A stretch of 64,000 nucleotides of DNA from Pseudomonas viciae (GTDB lineage: Bacteria > Pseudomonadota > Gammaproteobacteria > Pseudomonadales > Pseudomonadaceae), in assembly GCF_004786035.1 (NCBI RefSeq), contig NZ_CP035088.1:842001-906000 (forward strand), written 5' to 3'. Position 1 is the stretch's first letter. The number at the start of each line of letters is the position of its first letter. A program made the position numbers and the translations under genes. Below are positions 35,379 to 44,346 of this stretch, piece after piece. The notes beneath the pieces are model-generated. The model worked only from the letters and a program-made list of their open reading frames with translations, did no database searches and was not told the origin of the DNA.

Positions 35379-36888
35379 GGCCGATTCTGTTGAAAAAGTA
35401 GCTCCTCTGTCTGGCCTGCGGCAAAATCTTCGCACCGGCCAGCAGGGAAGCACGCAGCATGATGGGACAGTTATCAAGTGGGCAGGAACGGCTGTTTTAC
35501 TCGTTCAATCTAGAAGATCACATCCCAACCAATCACCTGCTGCGCAGCATTGATCAGTGCCTCGATCTGAGCGATCTACGCCATTACCTCGCCGACTTCT
35601 ACAGCCCGATTGGGCGTCCATCGATTGATCCTGAACTGATGATCCGCATGCTGATCGGTCGGCTACTGCTATGGCATCCGCTCTGAGCGGCGACTGTGCG
35701 AAGAGGCCCATTTGAATCTGGCTTATCGCTGGTTCTGCCGGTTGAGCCTTGAAGATAAGTCCCTAATAACTCAACCTTCTCCAAGAATCGACACGGTCGT
35801 TTTCGGGACAGCGATTTGTTTCGCTGGTTGTTCAATGAAGTGCTGCGTCGCTGCATGGACGCTGGCCTGGTCAAAGGCGAAGGCCTTGCCGTGGACGCCA
35901 GCATCATCAAAGCGGATGCGAGTCGGCAGCACGGCGTACCGGGTGATGAGCCAGTCAACTGGAGCGATCCGTCCCTGAGCAGCCGCGCCGTGCGTGAGTA
36001 CCTTGAGGCACTCGATGAGGAGGCTCTGGCCGAAATGCTACCGAAGCGCCTATCGCTGACGGATCCTCAAGCCCGCTGGACCGCAGCTCCAGGTGGCCCG
36101 GCGTACTATTCCACGAACTGATCGATACCGAGCACGGCGCCATCGTCGATGTGGAACCCACACCGGCTTATCGGACAGCTGAGGTCGAGAGCACCAAGAC
36201 CATGATCGACCGCGTCGAAGCGCACGTGCCGGTGTGGGACAAAACCGAGCGCAAGAACGACAGTTTTTCGAGCAACGATTTCCACTGGAATGAAGAGGCT
36301 GAGGAATACTGCTGCCCGGCCGGCAATGCATTGCACAGTGAATGGCGAGCCTTCAAGAATGAGCGTTCGCATGTTACCAAAGCCAACACCATCATCTTCC
36401 GATCCCGACAAACCGACTGCGCGAACTGCCCGATGAAAGCCCAGTGCTGCCCGAACACTGCGTTTCGCAAAATCGCTCGCAGCGTCCATGAAGCGGCGCG
36501 AGATGTGGCTCGGCTGCATCGCAGCGACGGCGCAATACGTGCGCTCTCGCCACGAACGTAAAAAGGTCGAAATGTTGTTTGCCCACCTCAAGCGCATCTT
36601 GAAATTGGATCGCTTGCGACTACGTGGCATGAGTCGCGCCAACGATGAGTTCACGCTGGCCGCCGCGGTGCAGAACCTGCGCCGGCTGGCCAAATTTTTA
36701 CCGCAAGGGCCACCGGTCACGGGATAGGTGCGCCTGCACCAAGCAAAAACCTCAAACTAACCCAATAACCGAGCAGCAAAGGTCAACGAAGGGCCGAAAA
36801 ACCACTCAATGTGGTGAGTAGGTTCTCTGGTGGTGCCGTGCCTGAGTTCAGGCGAGCTGAAAATCCGACTTTTTCAACAGAATCGGCC
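35379..36888 (+). mobile_element. IS1182-family insertion sequence, degenerate
   Basis: Terminal inverted repeats of 21 bp are perfect (35379-35399 and 36868-36888, starting GGCCGATTCTGTTG). The transposase gene between them is broken by several frame changes. The same terminal sequence frames a 187-bp element at 56706-56892. Confidence 0.85.
35459..36727 (+). pseudogene. IS1182-family transposase, multiple frameshifts
   Basis: Fragments in order: MMGQLSSGQERLFYSF with IDPELMIRMLIGRLLL (frame broken near 35685), HLNLAYRWFCRLSLEDK, then FRWLFNEVLRRCMDAGLVKG with GLAVDASIIKADASRQHG. These are followed by the Cys segment DCANCPMKAQCC, and last ERKKVEMLFAHLKRILKLDR near 36590. At least three frame changes separate them, so no functional transposase is made. 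Confidence 0.85.
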
Positions 36889-37013
36889 GATAGCTGACCT
36901 TCGAGAATCGCTCCTTTCGGCCAGAAGCCGGCTCTTATCGTCTATGGCTATTGCTCGCTCTCTATAGCATATTGAATTTTCTTTGAAACATATCAACCTG
37001 AGAGCCTGAATCA

Positions 37014-37733
37014 ATGGATTGGAATCGTGTCAACGTATGGACTCGGACCCTGTACGCAGTGGTGCATTCATTGCACATGGCGAAAGAAGTGGATTTTGGT
37101 GAGCTGGGGTCTCTGGATGAAAGATTCCGCGATGCGAACGGATGGATTTCACCAGCCTGTTCGTACCCCTCTACGCTATTGCCCTCAAAAACCAGGAACA
37201 AAAAACTAGAGTTCAGATTAGATCCGGGTGAGTATTTTGGGGAAATTTCTAGCCAGTTAATCAAGATGCTTATTCAAGATCTGGCCGTGATTTTTGACGA
37301 GATGATGGGAGATGCCTTAACCAAGCTTGGACTTAAAGCGGGCGATATGCCGCAATCCAAAGTTGAAAAGCTAGCAACTCTAATTAAGAAAGAATATAAG
37401 TGGTCAGAGCAGGGGTGCCTTGAACTCATTGCTGTAAGAAACTCTTTGTGTCACGCGAACGGGCGCTGGAACAAAAAATCCCTGGCTATAATTTCTGAGT
37501 TTATTGAGCCCTTACCTGAGGTTGGAGAGGAAATCACCGTCGGCTTTGAGATGCTATTTAATTATAGGAAGGCGATTCGTACGTTTCTTAATCAAGCGTG
37601 CCCGCCGGCGGATAAACCAAAATTGAGTAAAAAGAAAAGTAGTTCCACAAAATCAAAGAAGAGAGAAAGGCGCCTCTTAAAGCAGGAAAGAAAGGCCCTT
37701 GCCAGAACTATAATGTACGCTTCTAGTCCCTGA
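37014..37733 (+). CDS. HEPN-like domain protein, unknown role
   Basis: 239 residues. The C-terminal half has CLELIAVRNSLCHANGRWN, with R142-N-S-L-C-H147 matching the R-x4-H HEPN RNase motif, followed by a very basic Lys/Arg tail (SKKKSSSTKSKKRERRLLK) that could bind nucleic acid. Starts with ATG at 37014; the RBS is weak. It stands between the IS1182 relic and an IS66 fragment in a region of decayed genes, but its own frame is intact. Second HEPN-like protein in the island. Confidence 0.6.
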   Translation: MDWNRVNVWTRTLYAVVHSLHMAKEVDFGELGSLDERFRDANGWISPACSYPSTLLPSKTRNKKLEFRLDPGEYFGEISSQLIKMLIQDLAVIFDEMMGDALTKLGLKAGDMPQSKVEKLATLIKKEYKWSEQGCLELIAVRNSLCHANGRWNKKSLAIISEFIEPLPEVGEEITVGFEMLFNYRKAIRTFLNQACPPADKPKLSKKKSSSTKSKKRERRLLKQERKALARTIMYASSP

Positions 37734-37827
37734 GAAACGGGGTAAGTGATCCATGATCCCCACATTCCAAGCCCACACTTGATCCCCGATGCTGCGCTCC
37801 CGATCTCTTTTTGGAGCCAGCCCCGCC

Positions 37828-38185
37828 ATGATGCGACCCGATGCCAAAGTCGAAACAGTGTACCTCTACCCCAAGCCGGTGGACTTCGAAAGTCCATCGA
37901 TGGCCTCGCCGCGTTGGGCGAGCTGGATATAAAAGTGGCCGTGTTCGATCCGGTGCTTTTCGTTTTCCTCAACAAGTCCCGCAACCGCGTGAAGATCTTG
38001 TACTGGGAGTGCAACAGCTTCTGCCTTTGGCTCAAGCGCCTGGAATCCGAGCGCTTCAAAACGTCGCCCGATACTACGGACGAGGCGATTATCCTCAGCG
38101 TCCAGGAACTGAACTGGCTGCCCGATGGTTTCGACCTCTGGCGCAACCCTCCTCATCAGGTTTTGACGCCGCGCTTCGGCCTGGG
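37828..38185 (+). pseudogene. IS66-family TnpB fragment
   Basis: The start MMRPDAKVETVYLYPKPVDF is in one frame; after a one-base loss at about 37880 the rest is in another frame (RKSIDGLAALGELDIKVAVF, LVFVFLNKSRN-type segment, then LWLKRLESERFKTSP and VLTPRF). This is nearly full-length IS66 Orf2 but frameshifted and fused at its end to unrelated sequence. It cuts into the minus-strand gene at 38756. Confidence 0.85.
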
Positions 38186-38756
38186 TACCATTCCCATGGC
38201 AGATGCGGAATGCTTCAATATGGTCGACGACGCGCTGCACGGGGCCTCCGTGCAGGATGGCAACCGGCTCCTCCCCGAGGAGAACCTTCACTTCCCCCCA
38301 GTCCTCCTCCGGCACGTAATCCTCCAGCATGGGAACGTCCGGCAAAGCTTCAATCATCGCGGCACAAAACTCTGAGAACTCCTCATAAGTGGTCATGCGG
38401 GCTGGCGAGAAACTATTTTCCGGCGTAGATACCAACAAGCTAAAAGCAAGTAGGTGCTTGACTTGGCTCGCACGATTCGGCTGCCAGAGGTCAGAGATAT
38501 TCACGGCCATCAGAGCATCCCCCGGATGGAACCGTGTGAGAACCTCGCGCACCCGGCCACAAGAGATTTGGAAAGCCTGGTCAAATATTTTCCGTCGTTC
38601 GGCCATCGCCTCCTGCATTACGATCGATAGGTATGGTTTTTTGGCCGGCACTCGATTCGACTTTTTGATCTTCTTTTTGCTCAATTGCCTTCTCCTTGTG
38701 TCCCTGGCTGGCCGGACGAGATCAAACGGGTAAATTGGCCCGGGATCTTTAGACAC
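37866..38756 (-). pseudogene. Unknown gene truncated by IS66 fragment
   Basis: The open frame is 296 codons, but only the first about 192 (38756 to about 38180) look like a real protein: a basic start (RDTRRRQLSKKKIKKSNRV) and SIVMQEAMAERRKIFDQAFQ, then ISDLWQPNRASQVKHLLAFS and MLEDYVPEEDWGEVKVLLGE. The remainder is antisense to the IS66 tnpB fragment, so the natural C-terminus is lost. Family not recognised. Confidence 0.6.
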
Positions 38757-38952
38757 ATTTTCCCGTCGGCTTTTGGCCGATTATTGCCTCTCGCGAAGGG
38801 CAGGAGTCGGCTGAAGCGTTCAGTACGACGTGATTACGAAATCTGAGGGTACTTATGCTGTACGTTTGGACAGGCTGGTTGCATAGCCACTGATGTGACG
38901 ATACCATCATTAATCGATGGTCAAGCCTCGCCCATGAATTGTGGAGTAGCCC

Positions 38953-39948
38953 ATGTCGTCACCTCTTACAGCCACTTGCGAAATTAGGTATCTAGAGGAA
39001 ATCAAAAGTCTTTTCGCTATTGATTTCGATTGCCTGTTGTCCAAAGAGACCTACAGCCATCCTTTACGCTCCTATCATCTGATCAAATCGGAAGCGCAGT
39101 GCCAGTTTCTCAAGAAAGGTAGTCGGTGCGGGCAAGAGCACTCTCATGGCTACGCTGTGGAGTGCAAAGGAGGGCAGCAAGTATTGATTGGCAATTGCTG
39201 CGCATTCAATCATCTAGGTCTTGATGACGACCAGGTCAAGAATGCACTTCGAGAGCTGAATACCGCAGAGCGTATTTCTATCCGTGCCCATAAAATAAGC
39301 GAAAGGCTTAAGGAAAGAACGGAACTGTTAACGCGCGTTAAAAGCGCTCTCAAGCAGTTACGCCACCTAGAGGCGCAAATTTTCCGAATCCGAGAGGCGT
39401 TCCCCGTGCCGGTTTTCGATAATCTGGTGGAGCGCTGGCGTCGCAACTCCCTTCAGGTAACGTGGGAATACCAGATCACCAAGAAAGACGAAAAGGCAAA
39501 AGGCAGGGACGCAATTGAACGCCGGTGGTATCCACACATTTGTGGACTCATTAAAGGGCTAGGCCTTTGGCTGGATTTGGACGCTCAAAACTATCAGGAA
39601 AAGCTTTACGCCTTTCTACATCGAGTCGAAGCAATTCCTACCAAGAAACGTCTATCCAAGGCTGAACTGGACGCAACTGAGTCAATATTTCGAGAGCTTG
39701 GAGCTATTGCAGTGATCGAACGAGAATTTGGAAATCAGCAAAAATTGATTGTCGATTTCCTTGAACCATCGAACCTGGTGTTGACAGTCCAGCTGGTTAA
39801 AACCCAAACGCTCCGAGCCAAGAATGTTGAAGCCATACAGCAGCTGACTTCGACATTGCTCGACGTACGTCCCGATCGCTTCGTGGCAGAGGTCGATCAA
39901 GACCTCATCCGCCGTTACGGAGCAACGGGTATTCGCATCGCATCATAA
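38953..39948 (+). CDS. Unknown protein with Cys/His-rich N-terminal region
   Basis: 331 residues, cytosolic. The N-terminal region has C50-x8-C59, H63, H65, C71 and C82-C83 (QCQFLKKGSRCGQEHSHGYA, IGNCCAFNHLG), which looks like a zinc-binding module. A coiled-coil-like stretch follows (RISIRAHKISERLKERTELL) and then a helical C-terminus. No family recognised. It has its own terminator at 39961. Confidence 0.65.
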   Translation: MSSPLTATCEIRYLEEIKSLFAIDFDCLLSKETYSHPLRSYHLIKSEAQCQFLKKGSRCGQEHSHGYAVECKGGQQVLIGNCCAFNHLGLDDDQVKNALRELNTAERISIRAHKISERLKERTELLTRVKSALKQLRHLEAQIFRIREAFPVPVFDNLVERWRRNSLQVTWEYQITKKDEKAKGRDAIERRWYPHICGLIKGLGLWLDLDAQNYQEKLYAFLHRVEAIPTKKRLSKAELDATESIFRELGAIAVIEREFGNQQKLIVDFLEPSNLVLTVQLVKTQTLRAKNVEAIQQLTSTLLDVRPDRFVAEVDQDLIRRYGATGIRIAS

Positions 39949-39960
39949 AACCAATTCACA

Positions 39961-39988
39961 ATAAAGGCGCTCGGCGCAGCGCCTTTAT
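39961..39988 (+). terminator. Rho-independent terminator
   Basis: ATAAAGGCGC, TCGGCGCA, GCGCCTTTAT: a perfect 10-bp stem 13 bp after the stop of the Cys-rich protein gene. Confidence 0.75.
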
Positions 39989-40168
39989 CTAAGCTATCGA
40001 CTGCTCACTCTCTGACTTCGAGTCAACCTGCGTAGAATCACCGTTCATGATACGCCTAGAGTTCGCTTTTTCCGTAAAACACTAAGAAAGTTGTTAGGCG
40101 ATACGTATGCTGTTGACGAAACCAACTCCAGAATTTCTGCTCATTGTAATAGGTTTAAATCTAGGCCT

Positions 40169-40342
40169 ATGTATCGGGAGCTCCCGACGACGACAGACGT
40201 GCAGTGCGGGCTGACAGAGGTTTTTCCGGGGGTAGAGCCTCCTTTCAGTCGAGTAGGACTTGAGCGACTGGCTCAATGCGTCGAGGACAGCCCTACTATC
40301 CTCACTTCCTCTCAAGCCGCGTCCAAAAAATCAAAGGAATAA
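40169..40342 (+). CDS. Small ORF directly before GNAT gene
   Basis: 57 codons from the ATG at 40169 (a longer TTG-started frame begins at 40091). The stop (40340-40342) lies one base before the GNAT start. The close coupling could mean a small partner such as an antitoxin, but the sequence (ELPTTTDVQCGLTEVFPG) matches nothing I know. Confidence 0.3.
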   Translation: MYRELPTTTDVQCGLTEVFPGVEPPFSRVGLERLAQCVEDSPTILTSSQAASKKSKE

Positions 40343-40343
40343 A

Positions 40344-41024
40344 ATGTCCATCGTTTTGTATCACCAAGCCGGTCCAGATAAGTCATCAATTGATCAAGTT
40401 TTGAACCTGGTAGCATCTTTCTGCACGGATCTCAGGCTTGATGCTATTCCAATCAGTAACGCTTTCTACAGCTTGTACCAATGGGCGCTCGTACGTGAAG
40501 TCGATTCATACATCAGGCGAATAGGACACACGAGTGCTCCCGTTGAACTGCTCTTGGCTTTCGATGAAGTAAAGCTAGACGAAGTAGTTGGATTTCTTCT
40601 CTACCTCCCGGTGATGAAACAGCCCAATGCGTGTGGGGTGTGCTACATGGCCGTGAAGAGTTCTTATCAACGGCGTGGGATTGGGAAATCGCTGCTAGCT
40701 ACAATGCTTGATCGTTATCCTCACGCCGAGTTGACGTGCTCAGTCTCGAATGTGCGCTTTTACGAGAGCGTGGGATTTAGCGTGGTTGGCACTCACAGCT
40801 CCCAAGTAGCGATGAGTACCAGAGAGCAGCCCACAGAAGGAGAGATATTACTCATAGACGCGAGATCGATCCTTGGATCTCCTGAGGCGCGGCAACGCCA
40901 AATGGAGCTAGAGCAGCGTTGGGGCAAAAAAGAGATGCGATACGCGATACAGCAGTTTGAACGTCACGTTTCCAAGCTGGTTCTTCAAACCAATGAGTTT
41001 GTAAAAGCGCGGCTTGGGCGGTAG
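40344..41024 (+). CDS. GNAT-family N-acetyltransferase
   Basis: 226 residues. The acetyl-CoA loop is seen in VKSSYQRRGIGKSLLATMLD (Q/R-x-x-G-x-G/A type), followed by the alpha4 segment NVRFYESVGFSVVG. A C-terminal extension of about 60 residues (RQRQMELEQRWGKKEMRYAI) is helical. Start at 40344 has AAGGA 5 nt upstream. Substrate unknown. Confidence 0.8.
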   Translation: MSIVLYHQAGPDKSSIDQVLNLVASFCTDLRLDAIPISNAFYSLYQWALVREVDSYIRRIGHTSAPVELLLAFDEVKLDEVVGFLLYLPVMKQPNACGVCYMAVKSSYQRRGIGKSLLATMLDRYPHAELTCSVSNVRFYESVGFSVVGTHSSQVAMSTREQPTEGEILLIDARSILGSPEARQRQMELEQRWGKKEMRYAIQQFERHVSKLVLQTNEFVKARLGR

Positions 41025-41099
41025 AAAGTGAAACGTCCCTAATTTTCAAGACTCATTCGAAAGTCCGCCGTTGGCCGTTCTCTACCGGTCATGTCTGCT

Positions 41100-41168
41100 G
41101 GTCAAGTCCGATGCAAATGACTGGTCAGGTCGAATGCAAATGGGTGGGCAGGTCCGTGCAATTACCCA
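41100..41168. repeat. Solitary IS21-type end with tandem subterminal repeats
   Basis: Three successive units of about 23 bp: GGTCAAGTCCGATGCAAATG, GGTCAGGTCGAATGCAAATG and GGGCAGGTCCGTGCAATTAC. Such repeated binding sites near an end are typical of IS21-family elements. No transposase is present. The unit abuts a truncated ATPase fragment. Confidence 0.55.
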
Positions 41169-41252
41169 AATTACTCAACGGCAGGAGAAGTTCTTAAAGA
41201 ATTGGTAGATAACGCATGGGATGCGGATGCAGAAGAGATGGGACGTGCATAA
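41163..41252 (+). pseudogene. N-box fragment of a GHKL (HSP90-like) ATPase
   Basis: The frame ending at TAA 41250-41252 reads YPNYSTAGEVLKELVDNAWD followed by ADAEEMGRA. ELVDNAxDA is the N-box of GHKL ATPases. Only about 29 codons remain; the start is cut by the IS21-type end and the frame stops soon after the motif. Confidence 0.65.
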
Positions 41253-41361
41253 AAAAGGCGGCGTCCAATCAAGGGAAAGAAAGGGTGGGCGGAAAATTTG
41301 CTGGGTGATGTCCGCTGTGGGAGAGTCGAGCTCGCTGTCTTGCCCTTTGCCAAGAACCGCG

Positions 41362-41394
41362 AAAAAAATCACCTGTCGAAGGACAGGTGATTTT
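41362..41394 (-). terminator. Rho-independent terminator of DUF1640-like gene
   Basis: On the minus strand, AAATCACCTGTC, CTTC, GACAGGTGATTT, then a T-run. It lies 27 bp after the stop at 41421. Confidence 0.85.
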
Positions 41395-41420
41395 CGTGGT
41401 TTCAGTAATCGCTAAGAAAA

Positions 41421-41726
41421 CTATAAGAAGACTTTCATCGCCCCGATCAAAATGCCAATCGTCACGGCGAGCATGGAAGCCATACGAATGGACAACTTGA
41501 GATCGGATTTAGCGATCTCTACAGTCAGCCGATGATTAGTATTAGCAATCTCAGCGGTCGCCTTGCCGATTTCAGCAGTTAACCGCTGGTCAAGACTTGT
41601 GAGATCACTTTTCGTCGCGAGTAGTGTGAGCATGTCAGATTCCAATGCTTGGATAACAGCTTCGGCTTTGAGCTCAGGCACGTCGATTGCGCGCAGTGCC
41701 TGATACATCGCCAGTTCCATTTTCAT
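41421..41726 (-). CDS. Coiled-coil single-TM protein, DUF1640-like (copy A)
   Basis: 101 residues: helical head (MYQALRAIDVPELKAEAVIQ), central coiled coil (ATKSDLTSLDQRLTAEIGKA) and one C-terminal membrane helix (MASMLAVTIGILIGAMKVFL). This is the layout of the bacterial DUF1640-like coiled-coil proteins. RBS AGGAGG precedes the ATG. A paralogue at 58257-58502 has the same neighbours. Function unknown. Confidence 0.75.
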   Translation of the reverse strand: MKMELAMYQALRAIDVPELKAEAVIQALESDMLTLLATKSDLTSLDQRLTAEIGKATAEIANTNHRLTVEIAKSDLKLSIRMASMLAVTIGILIGAMKVFL

Positions 41727-41746
41727 TAAGGCCTCCTAAAACAAAA

Positions 41747-41960
41747 AAAGGCCTTCCCCACGACGGGAAAGGCCCGTCGTGGGTGGGAAAGTCATGCTTC
41801 CATCGACATTCAAGTCGACTGTCCGCGCTGCCGGAAGCTATGCGGTCATATGATGGATCCTGCGGAGAACCGCAGCGCCGTCTTGAAGATCCTGGCGGCT
41901 GGTGCTGAACGAATCAGCCAGATGCATAGCAAAAATGCCCCTGGGGGGCGTTTGCTGTCA
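41747..41960 (-). ncRNA. Conserved structured noncoding segment (copy A)
   Basis: Closely similar to 58520-58750. It contains an 11-bp stem CCCACGACGGG (41757-41767) / CCCGTCGTGGG (41773-41783), which differs from copy B by a compensatory pair. A CTGCGG-AGAA-CCGCAG hairpin lies near 41860. It lies between the MobH and DUF1640-like genes and may be a leader or stand-alone RNA. Strand is assumed from the neighbouring genes. Confidence 0.45.
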
Positions 41961-41973
41961 ATCCGAAAAGCGG

Positions 41974-43803
41974 TTATCGAGTGTTTCCTAATGTTGTGTG
42001 AGGCTTCTCACTGCCTGGCGTCACCAACTTCAAATTCGGGTTGTTGGAGGACGAATCGCTTATCAAGCCATAGTGCTTTTTCAAGAAATAGCCGTGCAAG
42101 AAACGTGTTCTACGCGCGCCGCTGAGCTCACATGTCCAGATGCAGCGACCGTTCGCTTGTATACGGTGCAGTTTCATTTTCCCAAAGCGCCTTTGAACCC
42201 ATTCCCAGTCAGACTGGCCCTGTCTTTTCGAGATGCAGGCGAAATGGGGAAATGCTTTCGCGTAGCGTTGGAAGATTCCAGGAGTGACCAAGAAGAGTGT
42301 GTCTTCGACGGAGTGCACCAGCGCTTGATCGTCATTCATGATGATCTCCTGAGTACGCACGCCTTCGATCAGCCACTCCATGAAGTGTTCGCCGCTTGGC
42401 TTCGCATACTTGTCTGGTACGGACGGTTCTTCTGCTGAAGGGGCACATTCGGTGATAGGTGCGGACTCGGAGTCTTCAGGCCACTTGGAAGGCGCGCCGA
42501 ATTGATTCCTCAATGGGTCGAGAGAGTCGGGTGATACTGTATCTGACAGTGATGGATCTGGTTGTATGGTTATGGTCGCTGGCTTATTGGTCTCAGTTGC
42601 AGTGGTCGCCCGCGCGGGGTCATCGCTGGTAAACGGTGCCGCAGACGGGCCCTCAAGTAGATCAACTGTCACCTTGCCCGTGAAAGCAACTGGACGCGCT
42701 CTACCGTTCCAGATCAATGCCGGTAATAGTTTCAGGACAGTGAAGTTTTGCAACCAACCCCTCTCGCTCGTGACAGTCACTTTCCAGATGGCTTCCCCAT
42801 CGGCCGTGGGCAGGGCAATACCGTACTCCAGCAGTACATCGAGTACAGCGATCTCTTGTTCTGGCACTCCATCAACACCCTGAGAGAGGAGGTGGTGATG
42901 AAGCTTGTCTGATACGTTTTTGCTGACCAGCCATAGAGCCTCTCGCGTGAGCCAGCCATCCGAGGCTTCGGGCTGGTTGAGCTTTAGCTCTGAGGCGAGC
43001 AGGTAGCGAAGGCTGTCGAGGAGTTTGTGTCGCAGTGCATGTTTTGCGGCAGACATCGCGTTAATTGGGCCACTTCCCATAGCTTTGGCTACTGAAGCTT
43101 GATTGGCTTGAGTAATGAGGGCGCCGAGTTCGCCAGTATGTTCGCTATGGCCAGACCAGTGGAATATTAGAGAGGCCCACAGTTCAGGAAAGGCGGAAAG
43201 CCAGTCTAGGATTTCCCTGCTTAATAGCTGCTGGATCATCAGGCAGGATGCGGTCCCGCGCAGTCGATGCTCGCGGTCCTTCCGGTATCGAAATTGGTAA
43301 GGTCGAGTCAGCGGTCCGTGCCATGGGTGCCAGGCGCAGCCATCCGAATATTCGACTTGGACATCAATCGCAATCTTGCCAAGGTTTTCTCCCAGGCTGG
43401 CGTATACCAGTGCGGCATTCCACGCTTCCGCTTGAGCTATCTGAACTTCTGGTTGAGCTCCTGAGGGCAGTAATCGTGATGGGCGCATTTTGAGAGCGTA
43501 CGTAATTACTTCCAGGCCATGGTCCAACATCCCACCGGAATATGCATGGTGCTGGCTTTCGGAGGCTGGCAGAAATTGGACCAGTTCGGCGTATCGTCTA
43601 ATTGGGTCGAGATAAAGTTTATCGAATTGAGGGCGGGATACGGCGGTGCACTGCCAGATCTGCTCCAGCAATTTTTGTTTGTGGGGAGCGGCCAAGAGTG
43701 ATTTTGCAGATTGGGGAGTGGTCAGACCGGCGGGTGATGTTGGGCTGGCTGCAGCGGTAGGGCCGAGTGCACGCCGAAGCTTGCGATGGAACAGCGAGAA
43801 CAT
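41974..43803 (-). CDS. MobH-family relaxase (TraI_2 type) of an ICE
   Basis: 609 residues. The TraI_2 domain occupies about residues 30-300 and contains the HD-like histidine signature HHAYSGGMLDHGLEV (H85, H86, H95). After a low-complexity Pro/Thr/Ser linker, a TraI_2_C-type winged-helix domain follows (EHFMEWLIEGVRTQEIIMND ... WEWVQRRFGKMKLHRI). Start at 43803 is chosen because AGGAG lies 5 nt upstream; an in-frame ATG at 43860 lacks an RBS. Such relaxases nick oriT of integrative conjugative elements. No conjugation genes accompany it. Confidence 0.88.
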   Translation of the reverse strand: MFSLFHRKLRRALGPTAAASPTSPAGLTTPQSAKSLLAAPHKQKLLEQIWQCTAVSRPQFDKLYLDPIRRYAELVQFLPASESQHHAYSGGMLDHGLEVITYALKMRPSRLLPSGAQPEVQIAQAEAWNAALVYASLGENLGKIAIDVQVEYSDGCAWHPWHGPLTRPYQFRYRKDREHRLRGTASCLMIQQLLSREILDWLSAFPELWASLIFHWSGHSEHTGELGALITQANQASVAKAMGSGPINAMSAAKHALRHKLLDSLRYLLASELKLNQPEASDGWLTREALWLVSKNVSDKLHHHLLSQGVDGVPEQEIAVLDVLLEYGIALPTADGEAIWKVTVTSERGWLQNFTVLKLLPALIWNGRARPVAFTGKVTVDLLEGPSAAPFTSDDPARATTATETNKPATITIQPDPSLSDTVSPDSLDPLRNQFGAPSKWPEDSESAPITECAPSAEEPSVPDKYAKPSGEHFMEWLIEGVRTQEIIMNDDQALVHSVEDTLFLVTPGIFQRYAKAFPHFACISKRQGQSDWEWVQRRFGKMKLHRIQANGRCIWTCELSGARRTRFLHGYFLKKHYGLISDSSSNNPNLKLVTPGSEKPHTTLGNTR

Positions 43804-44346
43804 AATTGCTCCTGTCGAGAAGAAGAGGAGGTATTCGCTTGGCAACGATATGGGCAGCACTCATGAGTGATGGAGGAGTGCTTAGCTTCGAAGCGCCGAT
43901 ATAGACTTGTCAGCGGGCAAAGCGCGGGCGAGTGAGCTGGATTAATCCCTAGAGACAGCGAGCGGCTTCTTGCCACGTCAGAGAAGTCCCTCAGTCATCC
44001 ACGTTTGCATGGCTGACCAGATGACCGAAGCCGGGAATGCTCGCCGAGCAGGCATTCAATGTCTCGTGCCCATAGGACACGCATCCGGCAAGCGCAGAAA
44101 GATTAAATGCGTTACTACGCATCTCCGTATTTGCAGGAAATACGCTTGGTTAGGTCGAGGCGCTAACGAGGTGCGGAGCAAGACCGCCAGAGTCCAGCTC
44201 TGAGAATGGCGACTGTCATGGAAATGGCCGCTCGATCGTTCGGGGCAACATTCGTTGAAGCCTAGGCATCACGAGTACCTGGAGCTTTAGCCCCCGAATG
44301 TATGGAGAAGCAGACTTTCACGACTCATTGAGTTCGAGCCCCCTGA
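43804..44346. other. Intergenic region, nothing supported
   Basis: 543 bp between the relaxase and integrase-domain genes, with no credible ORF, RNA or repeat. As it flanks a relaxase gene it is one possible location for oriT. Confidence 0.5.

Noticed and set aside
37866..38180. The C-terminal third of the 37866-38756 frame as real protein
   Set aside because: It is exactly antisense to a recognisable IS66 TnpB, so it is a chance continuation of the frame.
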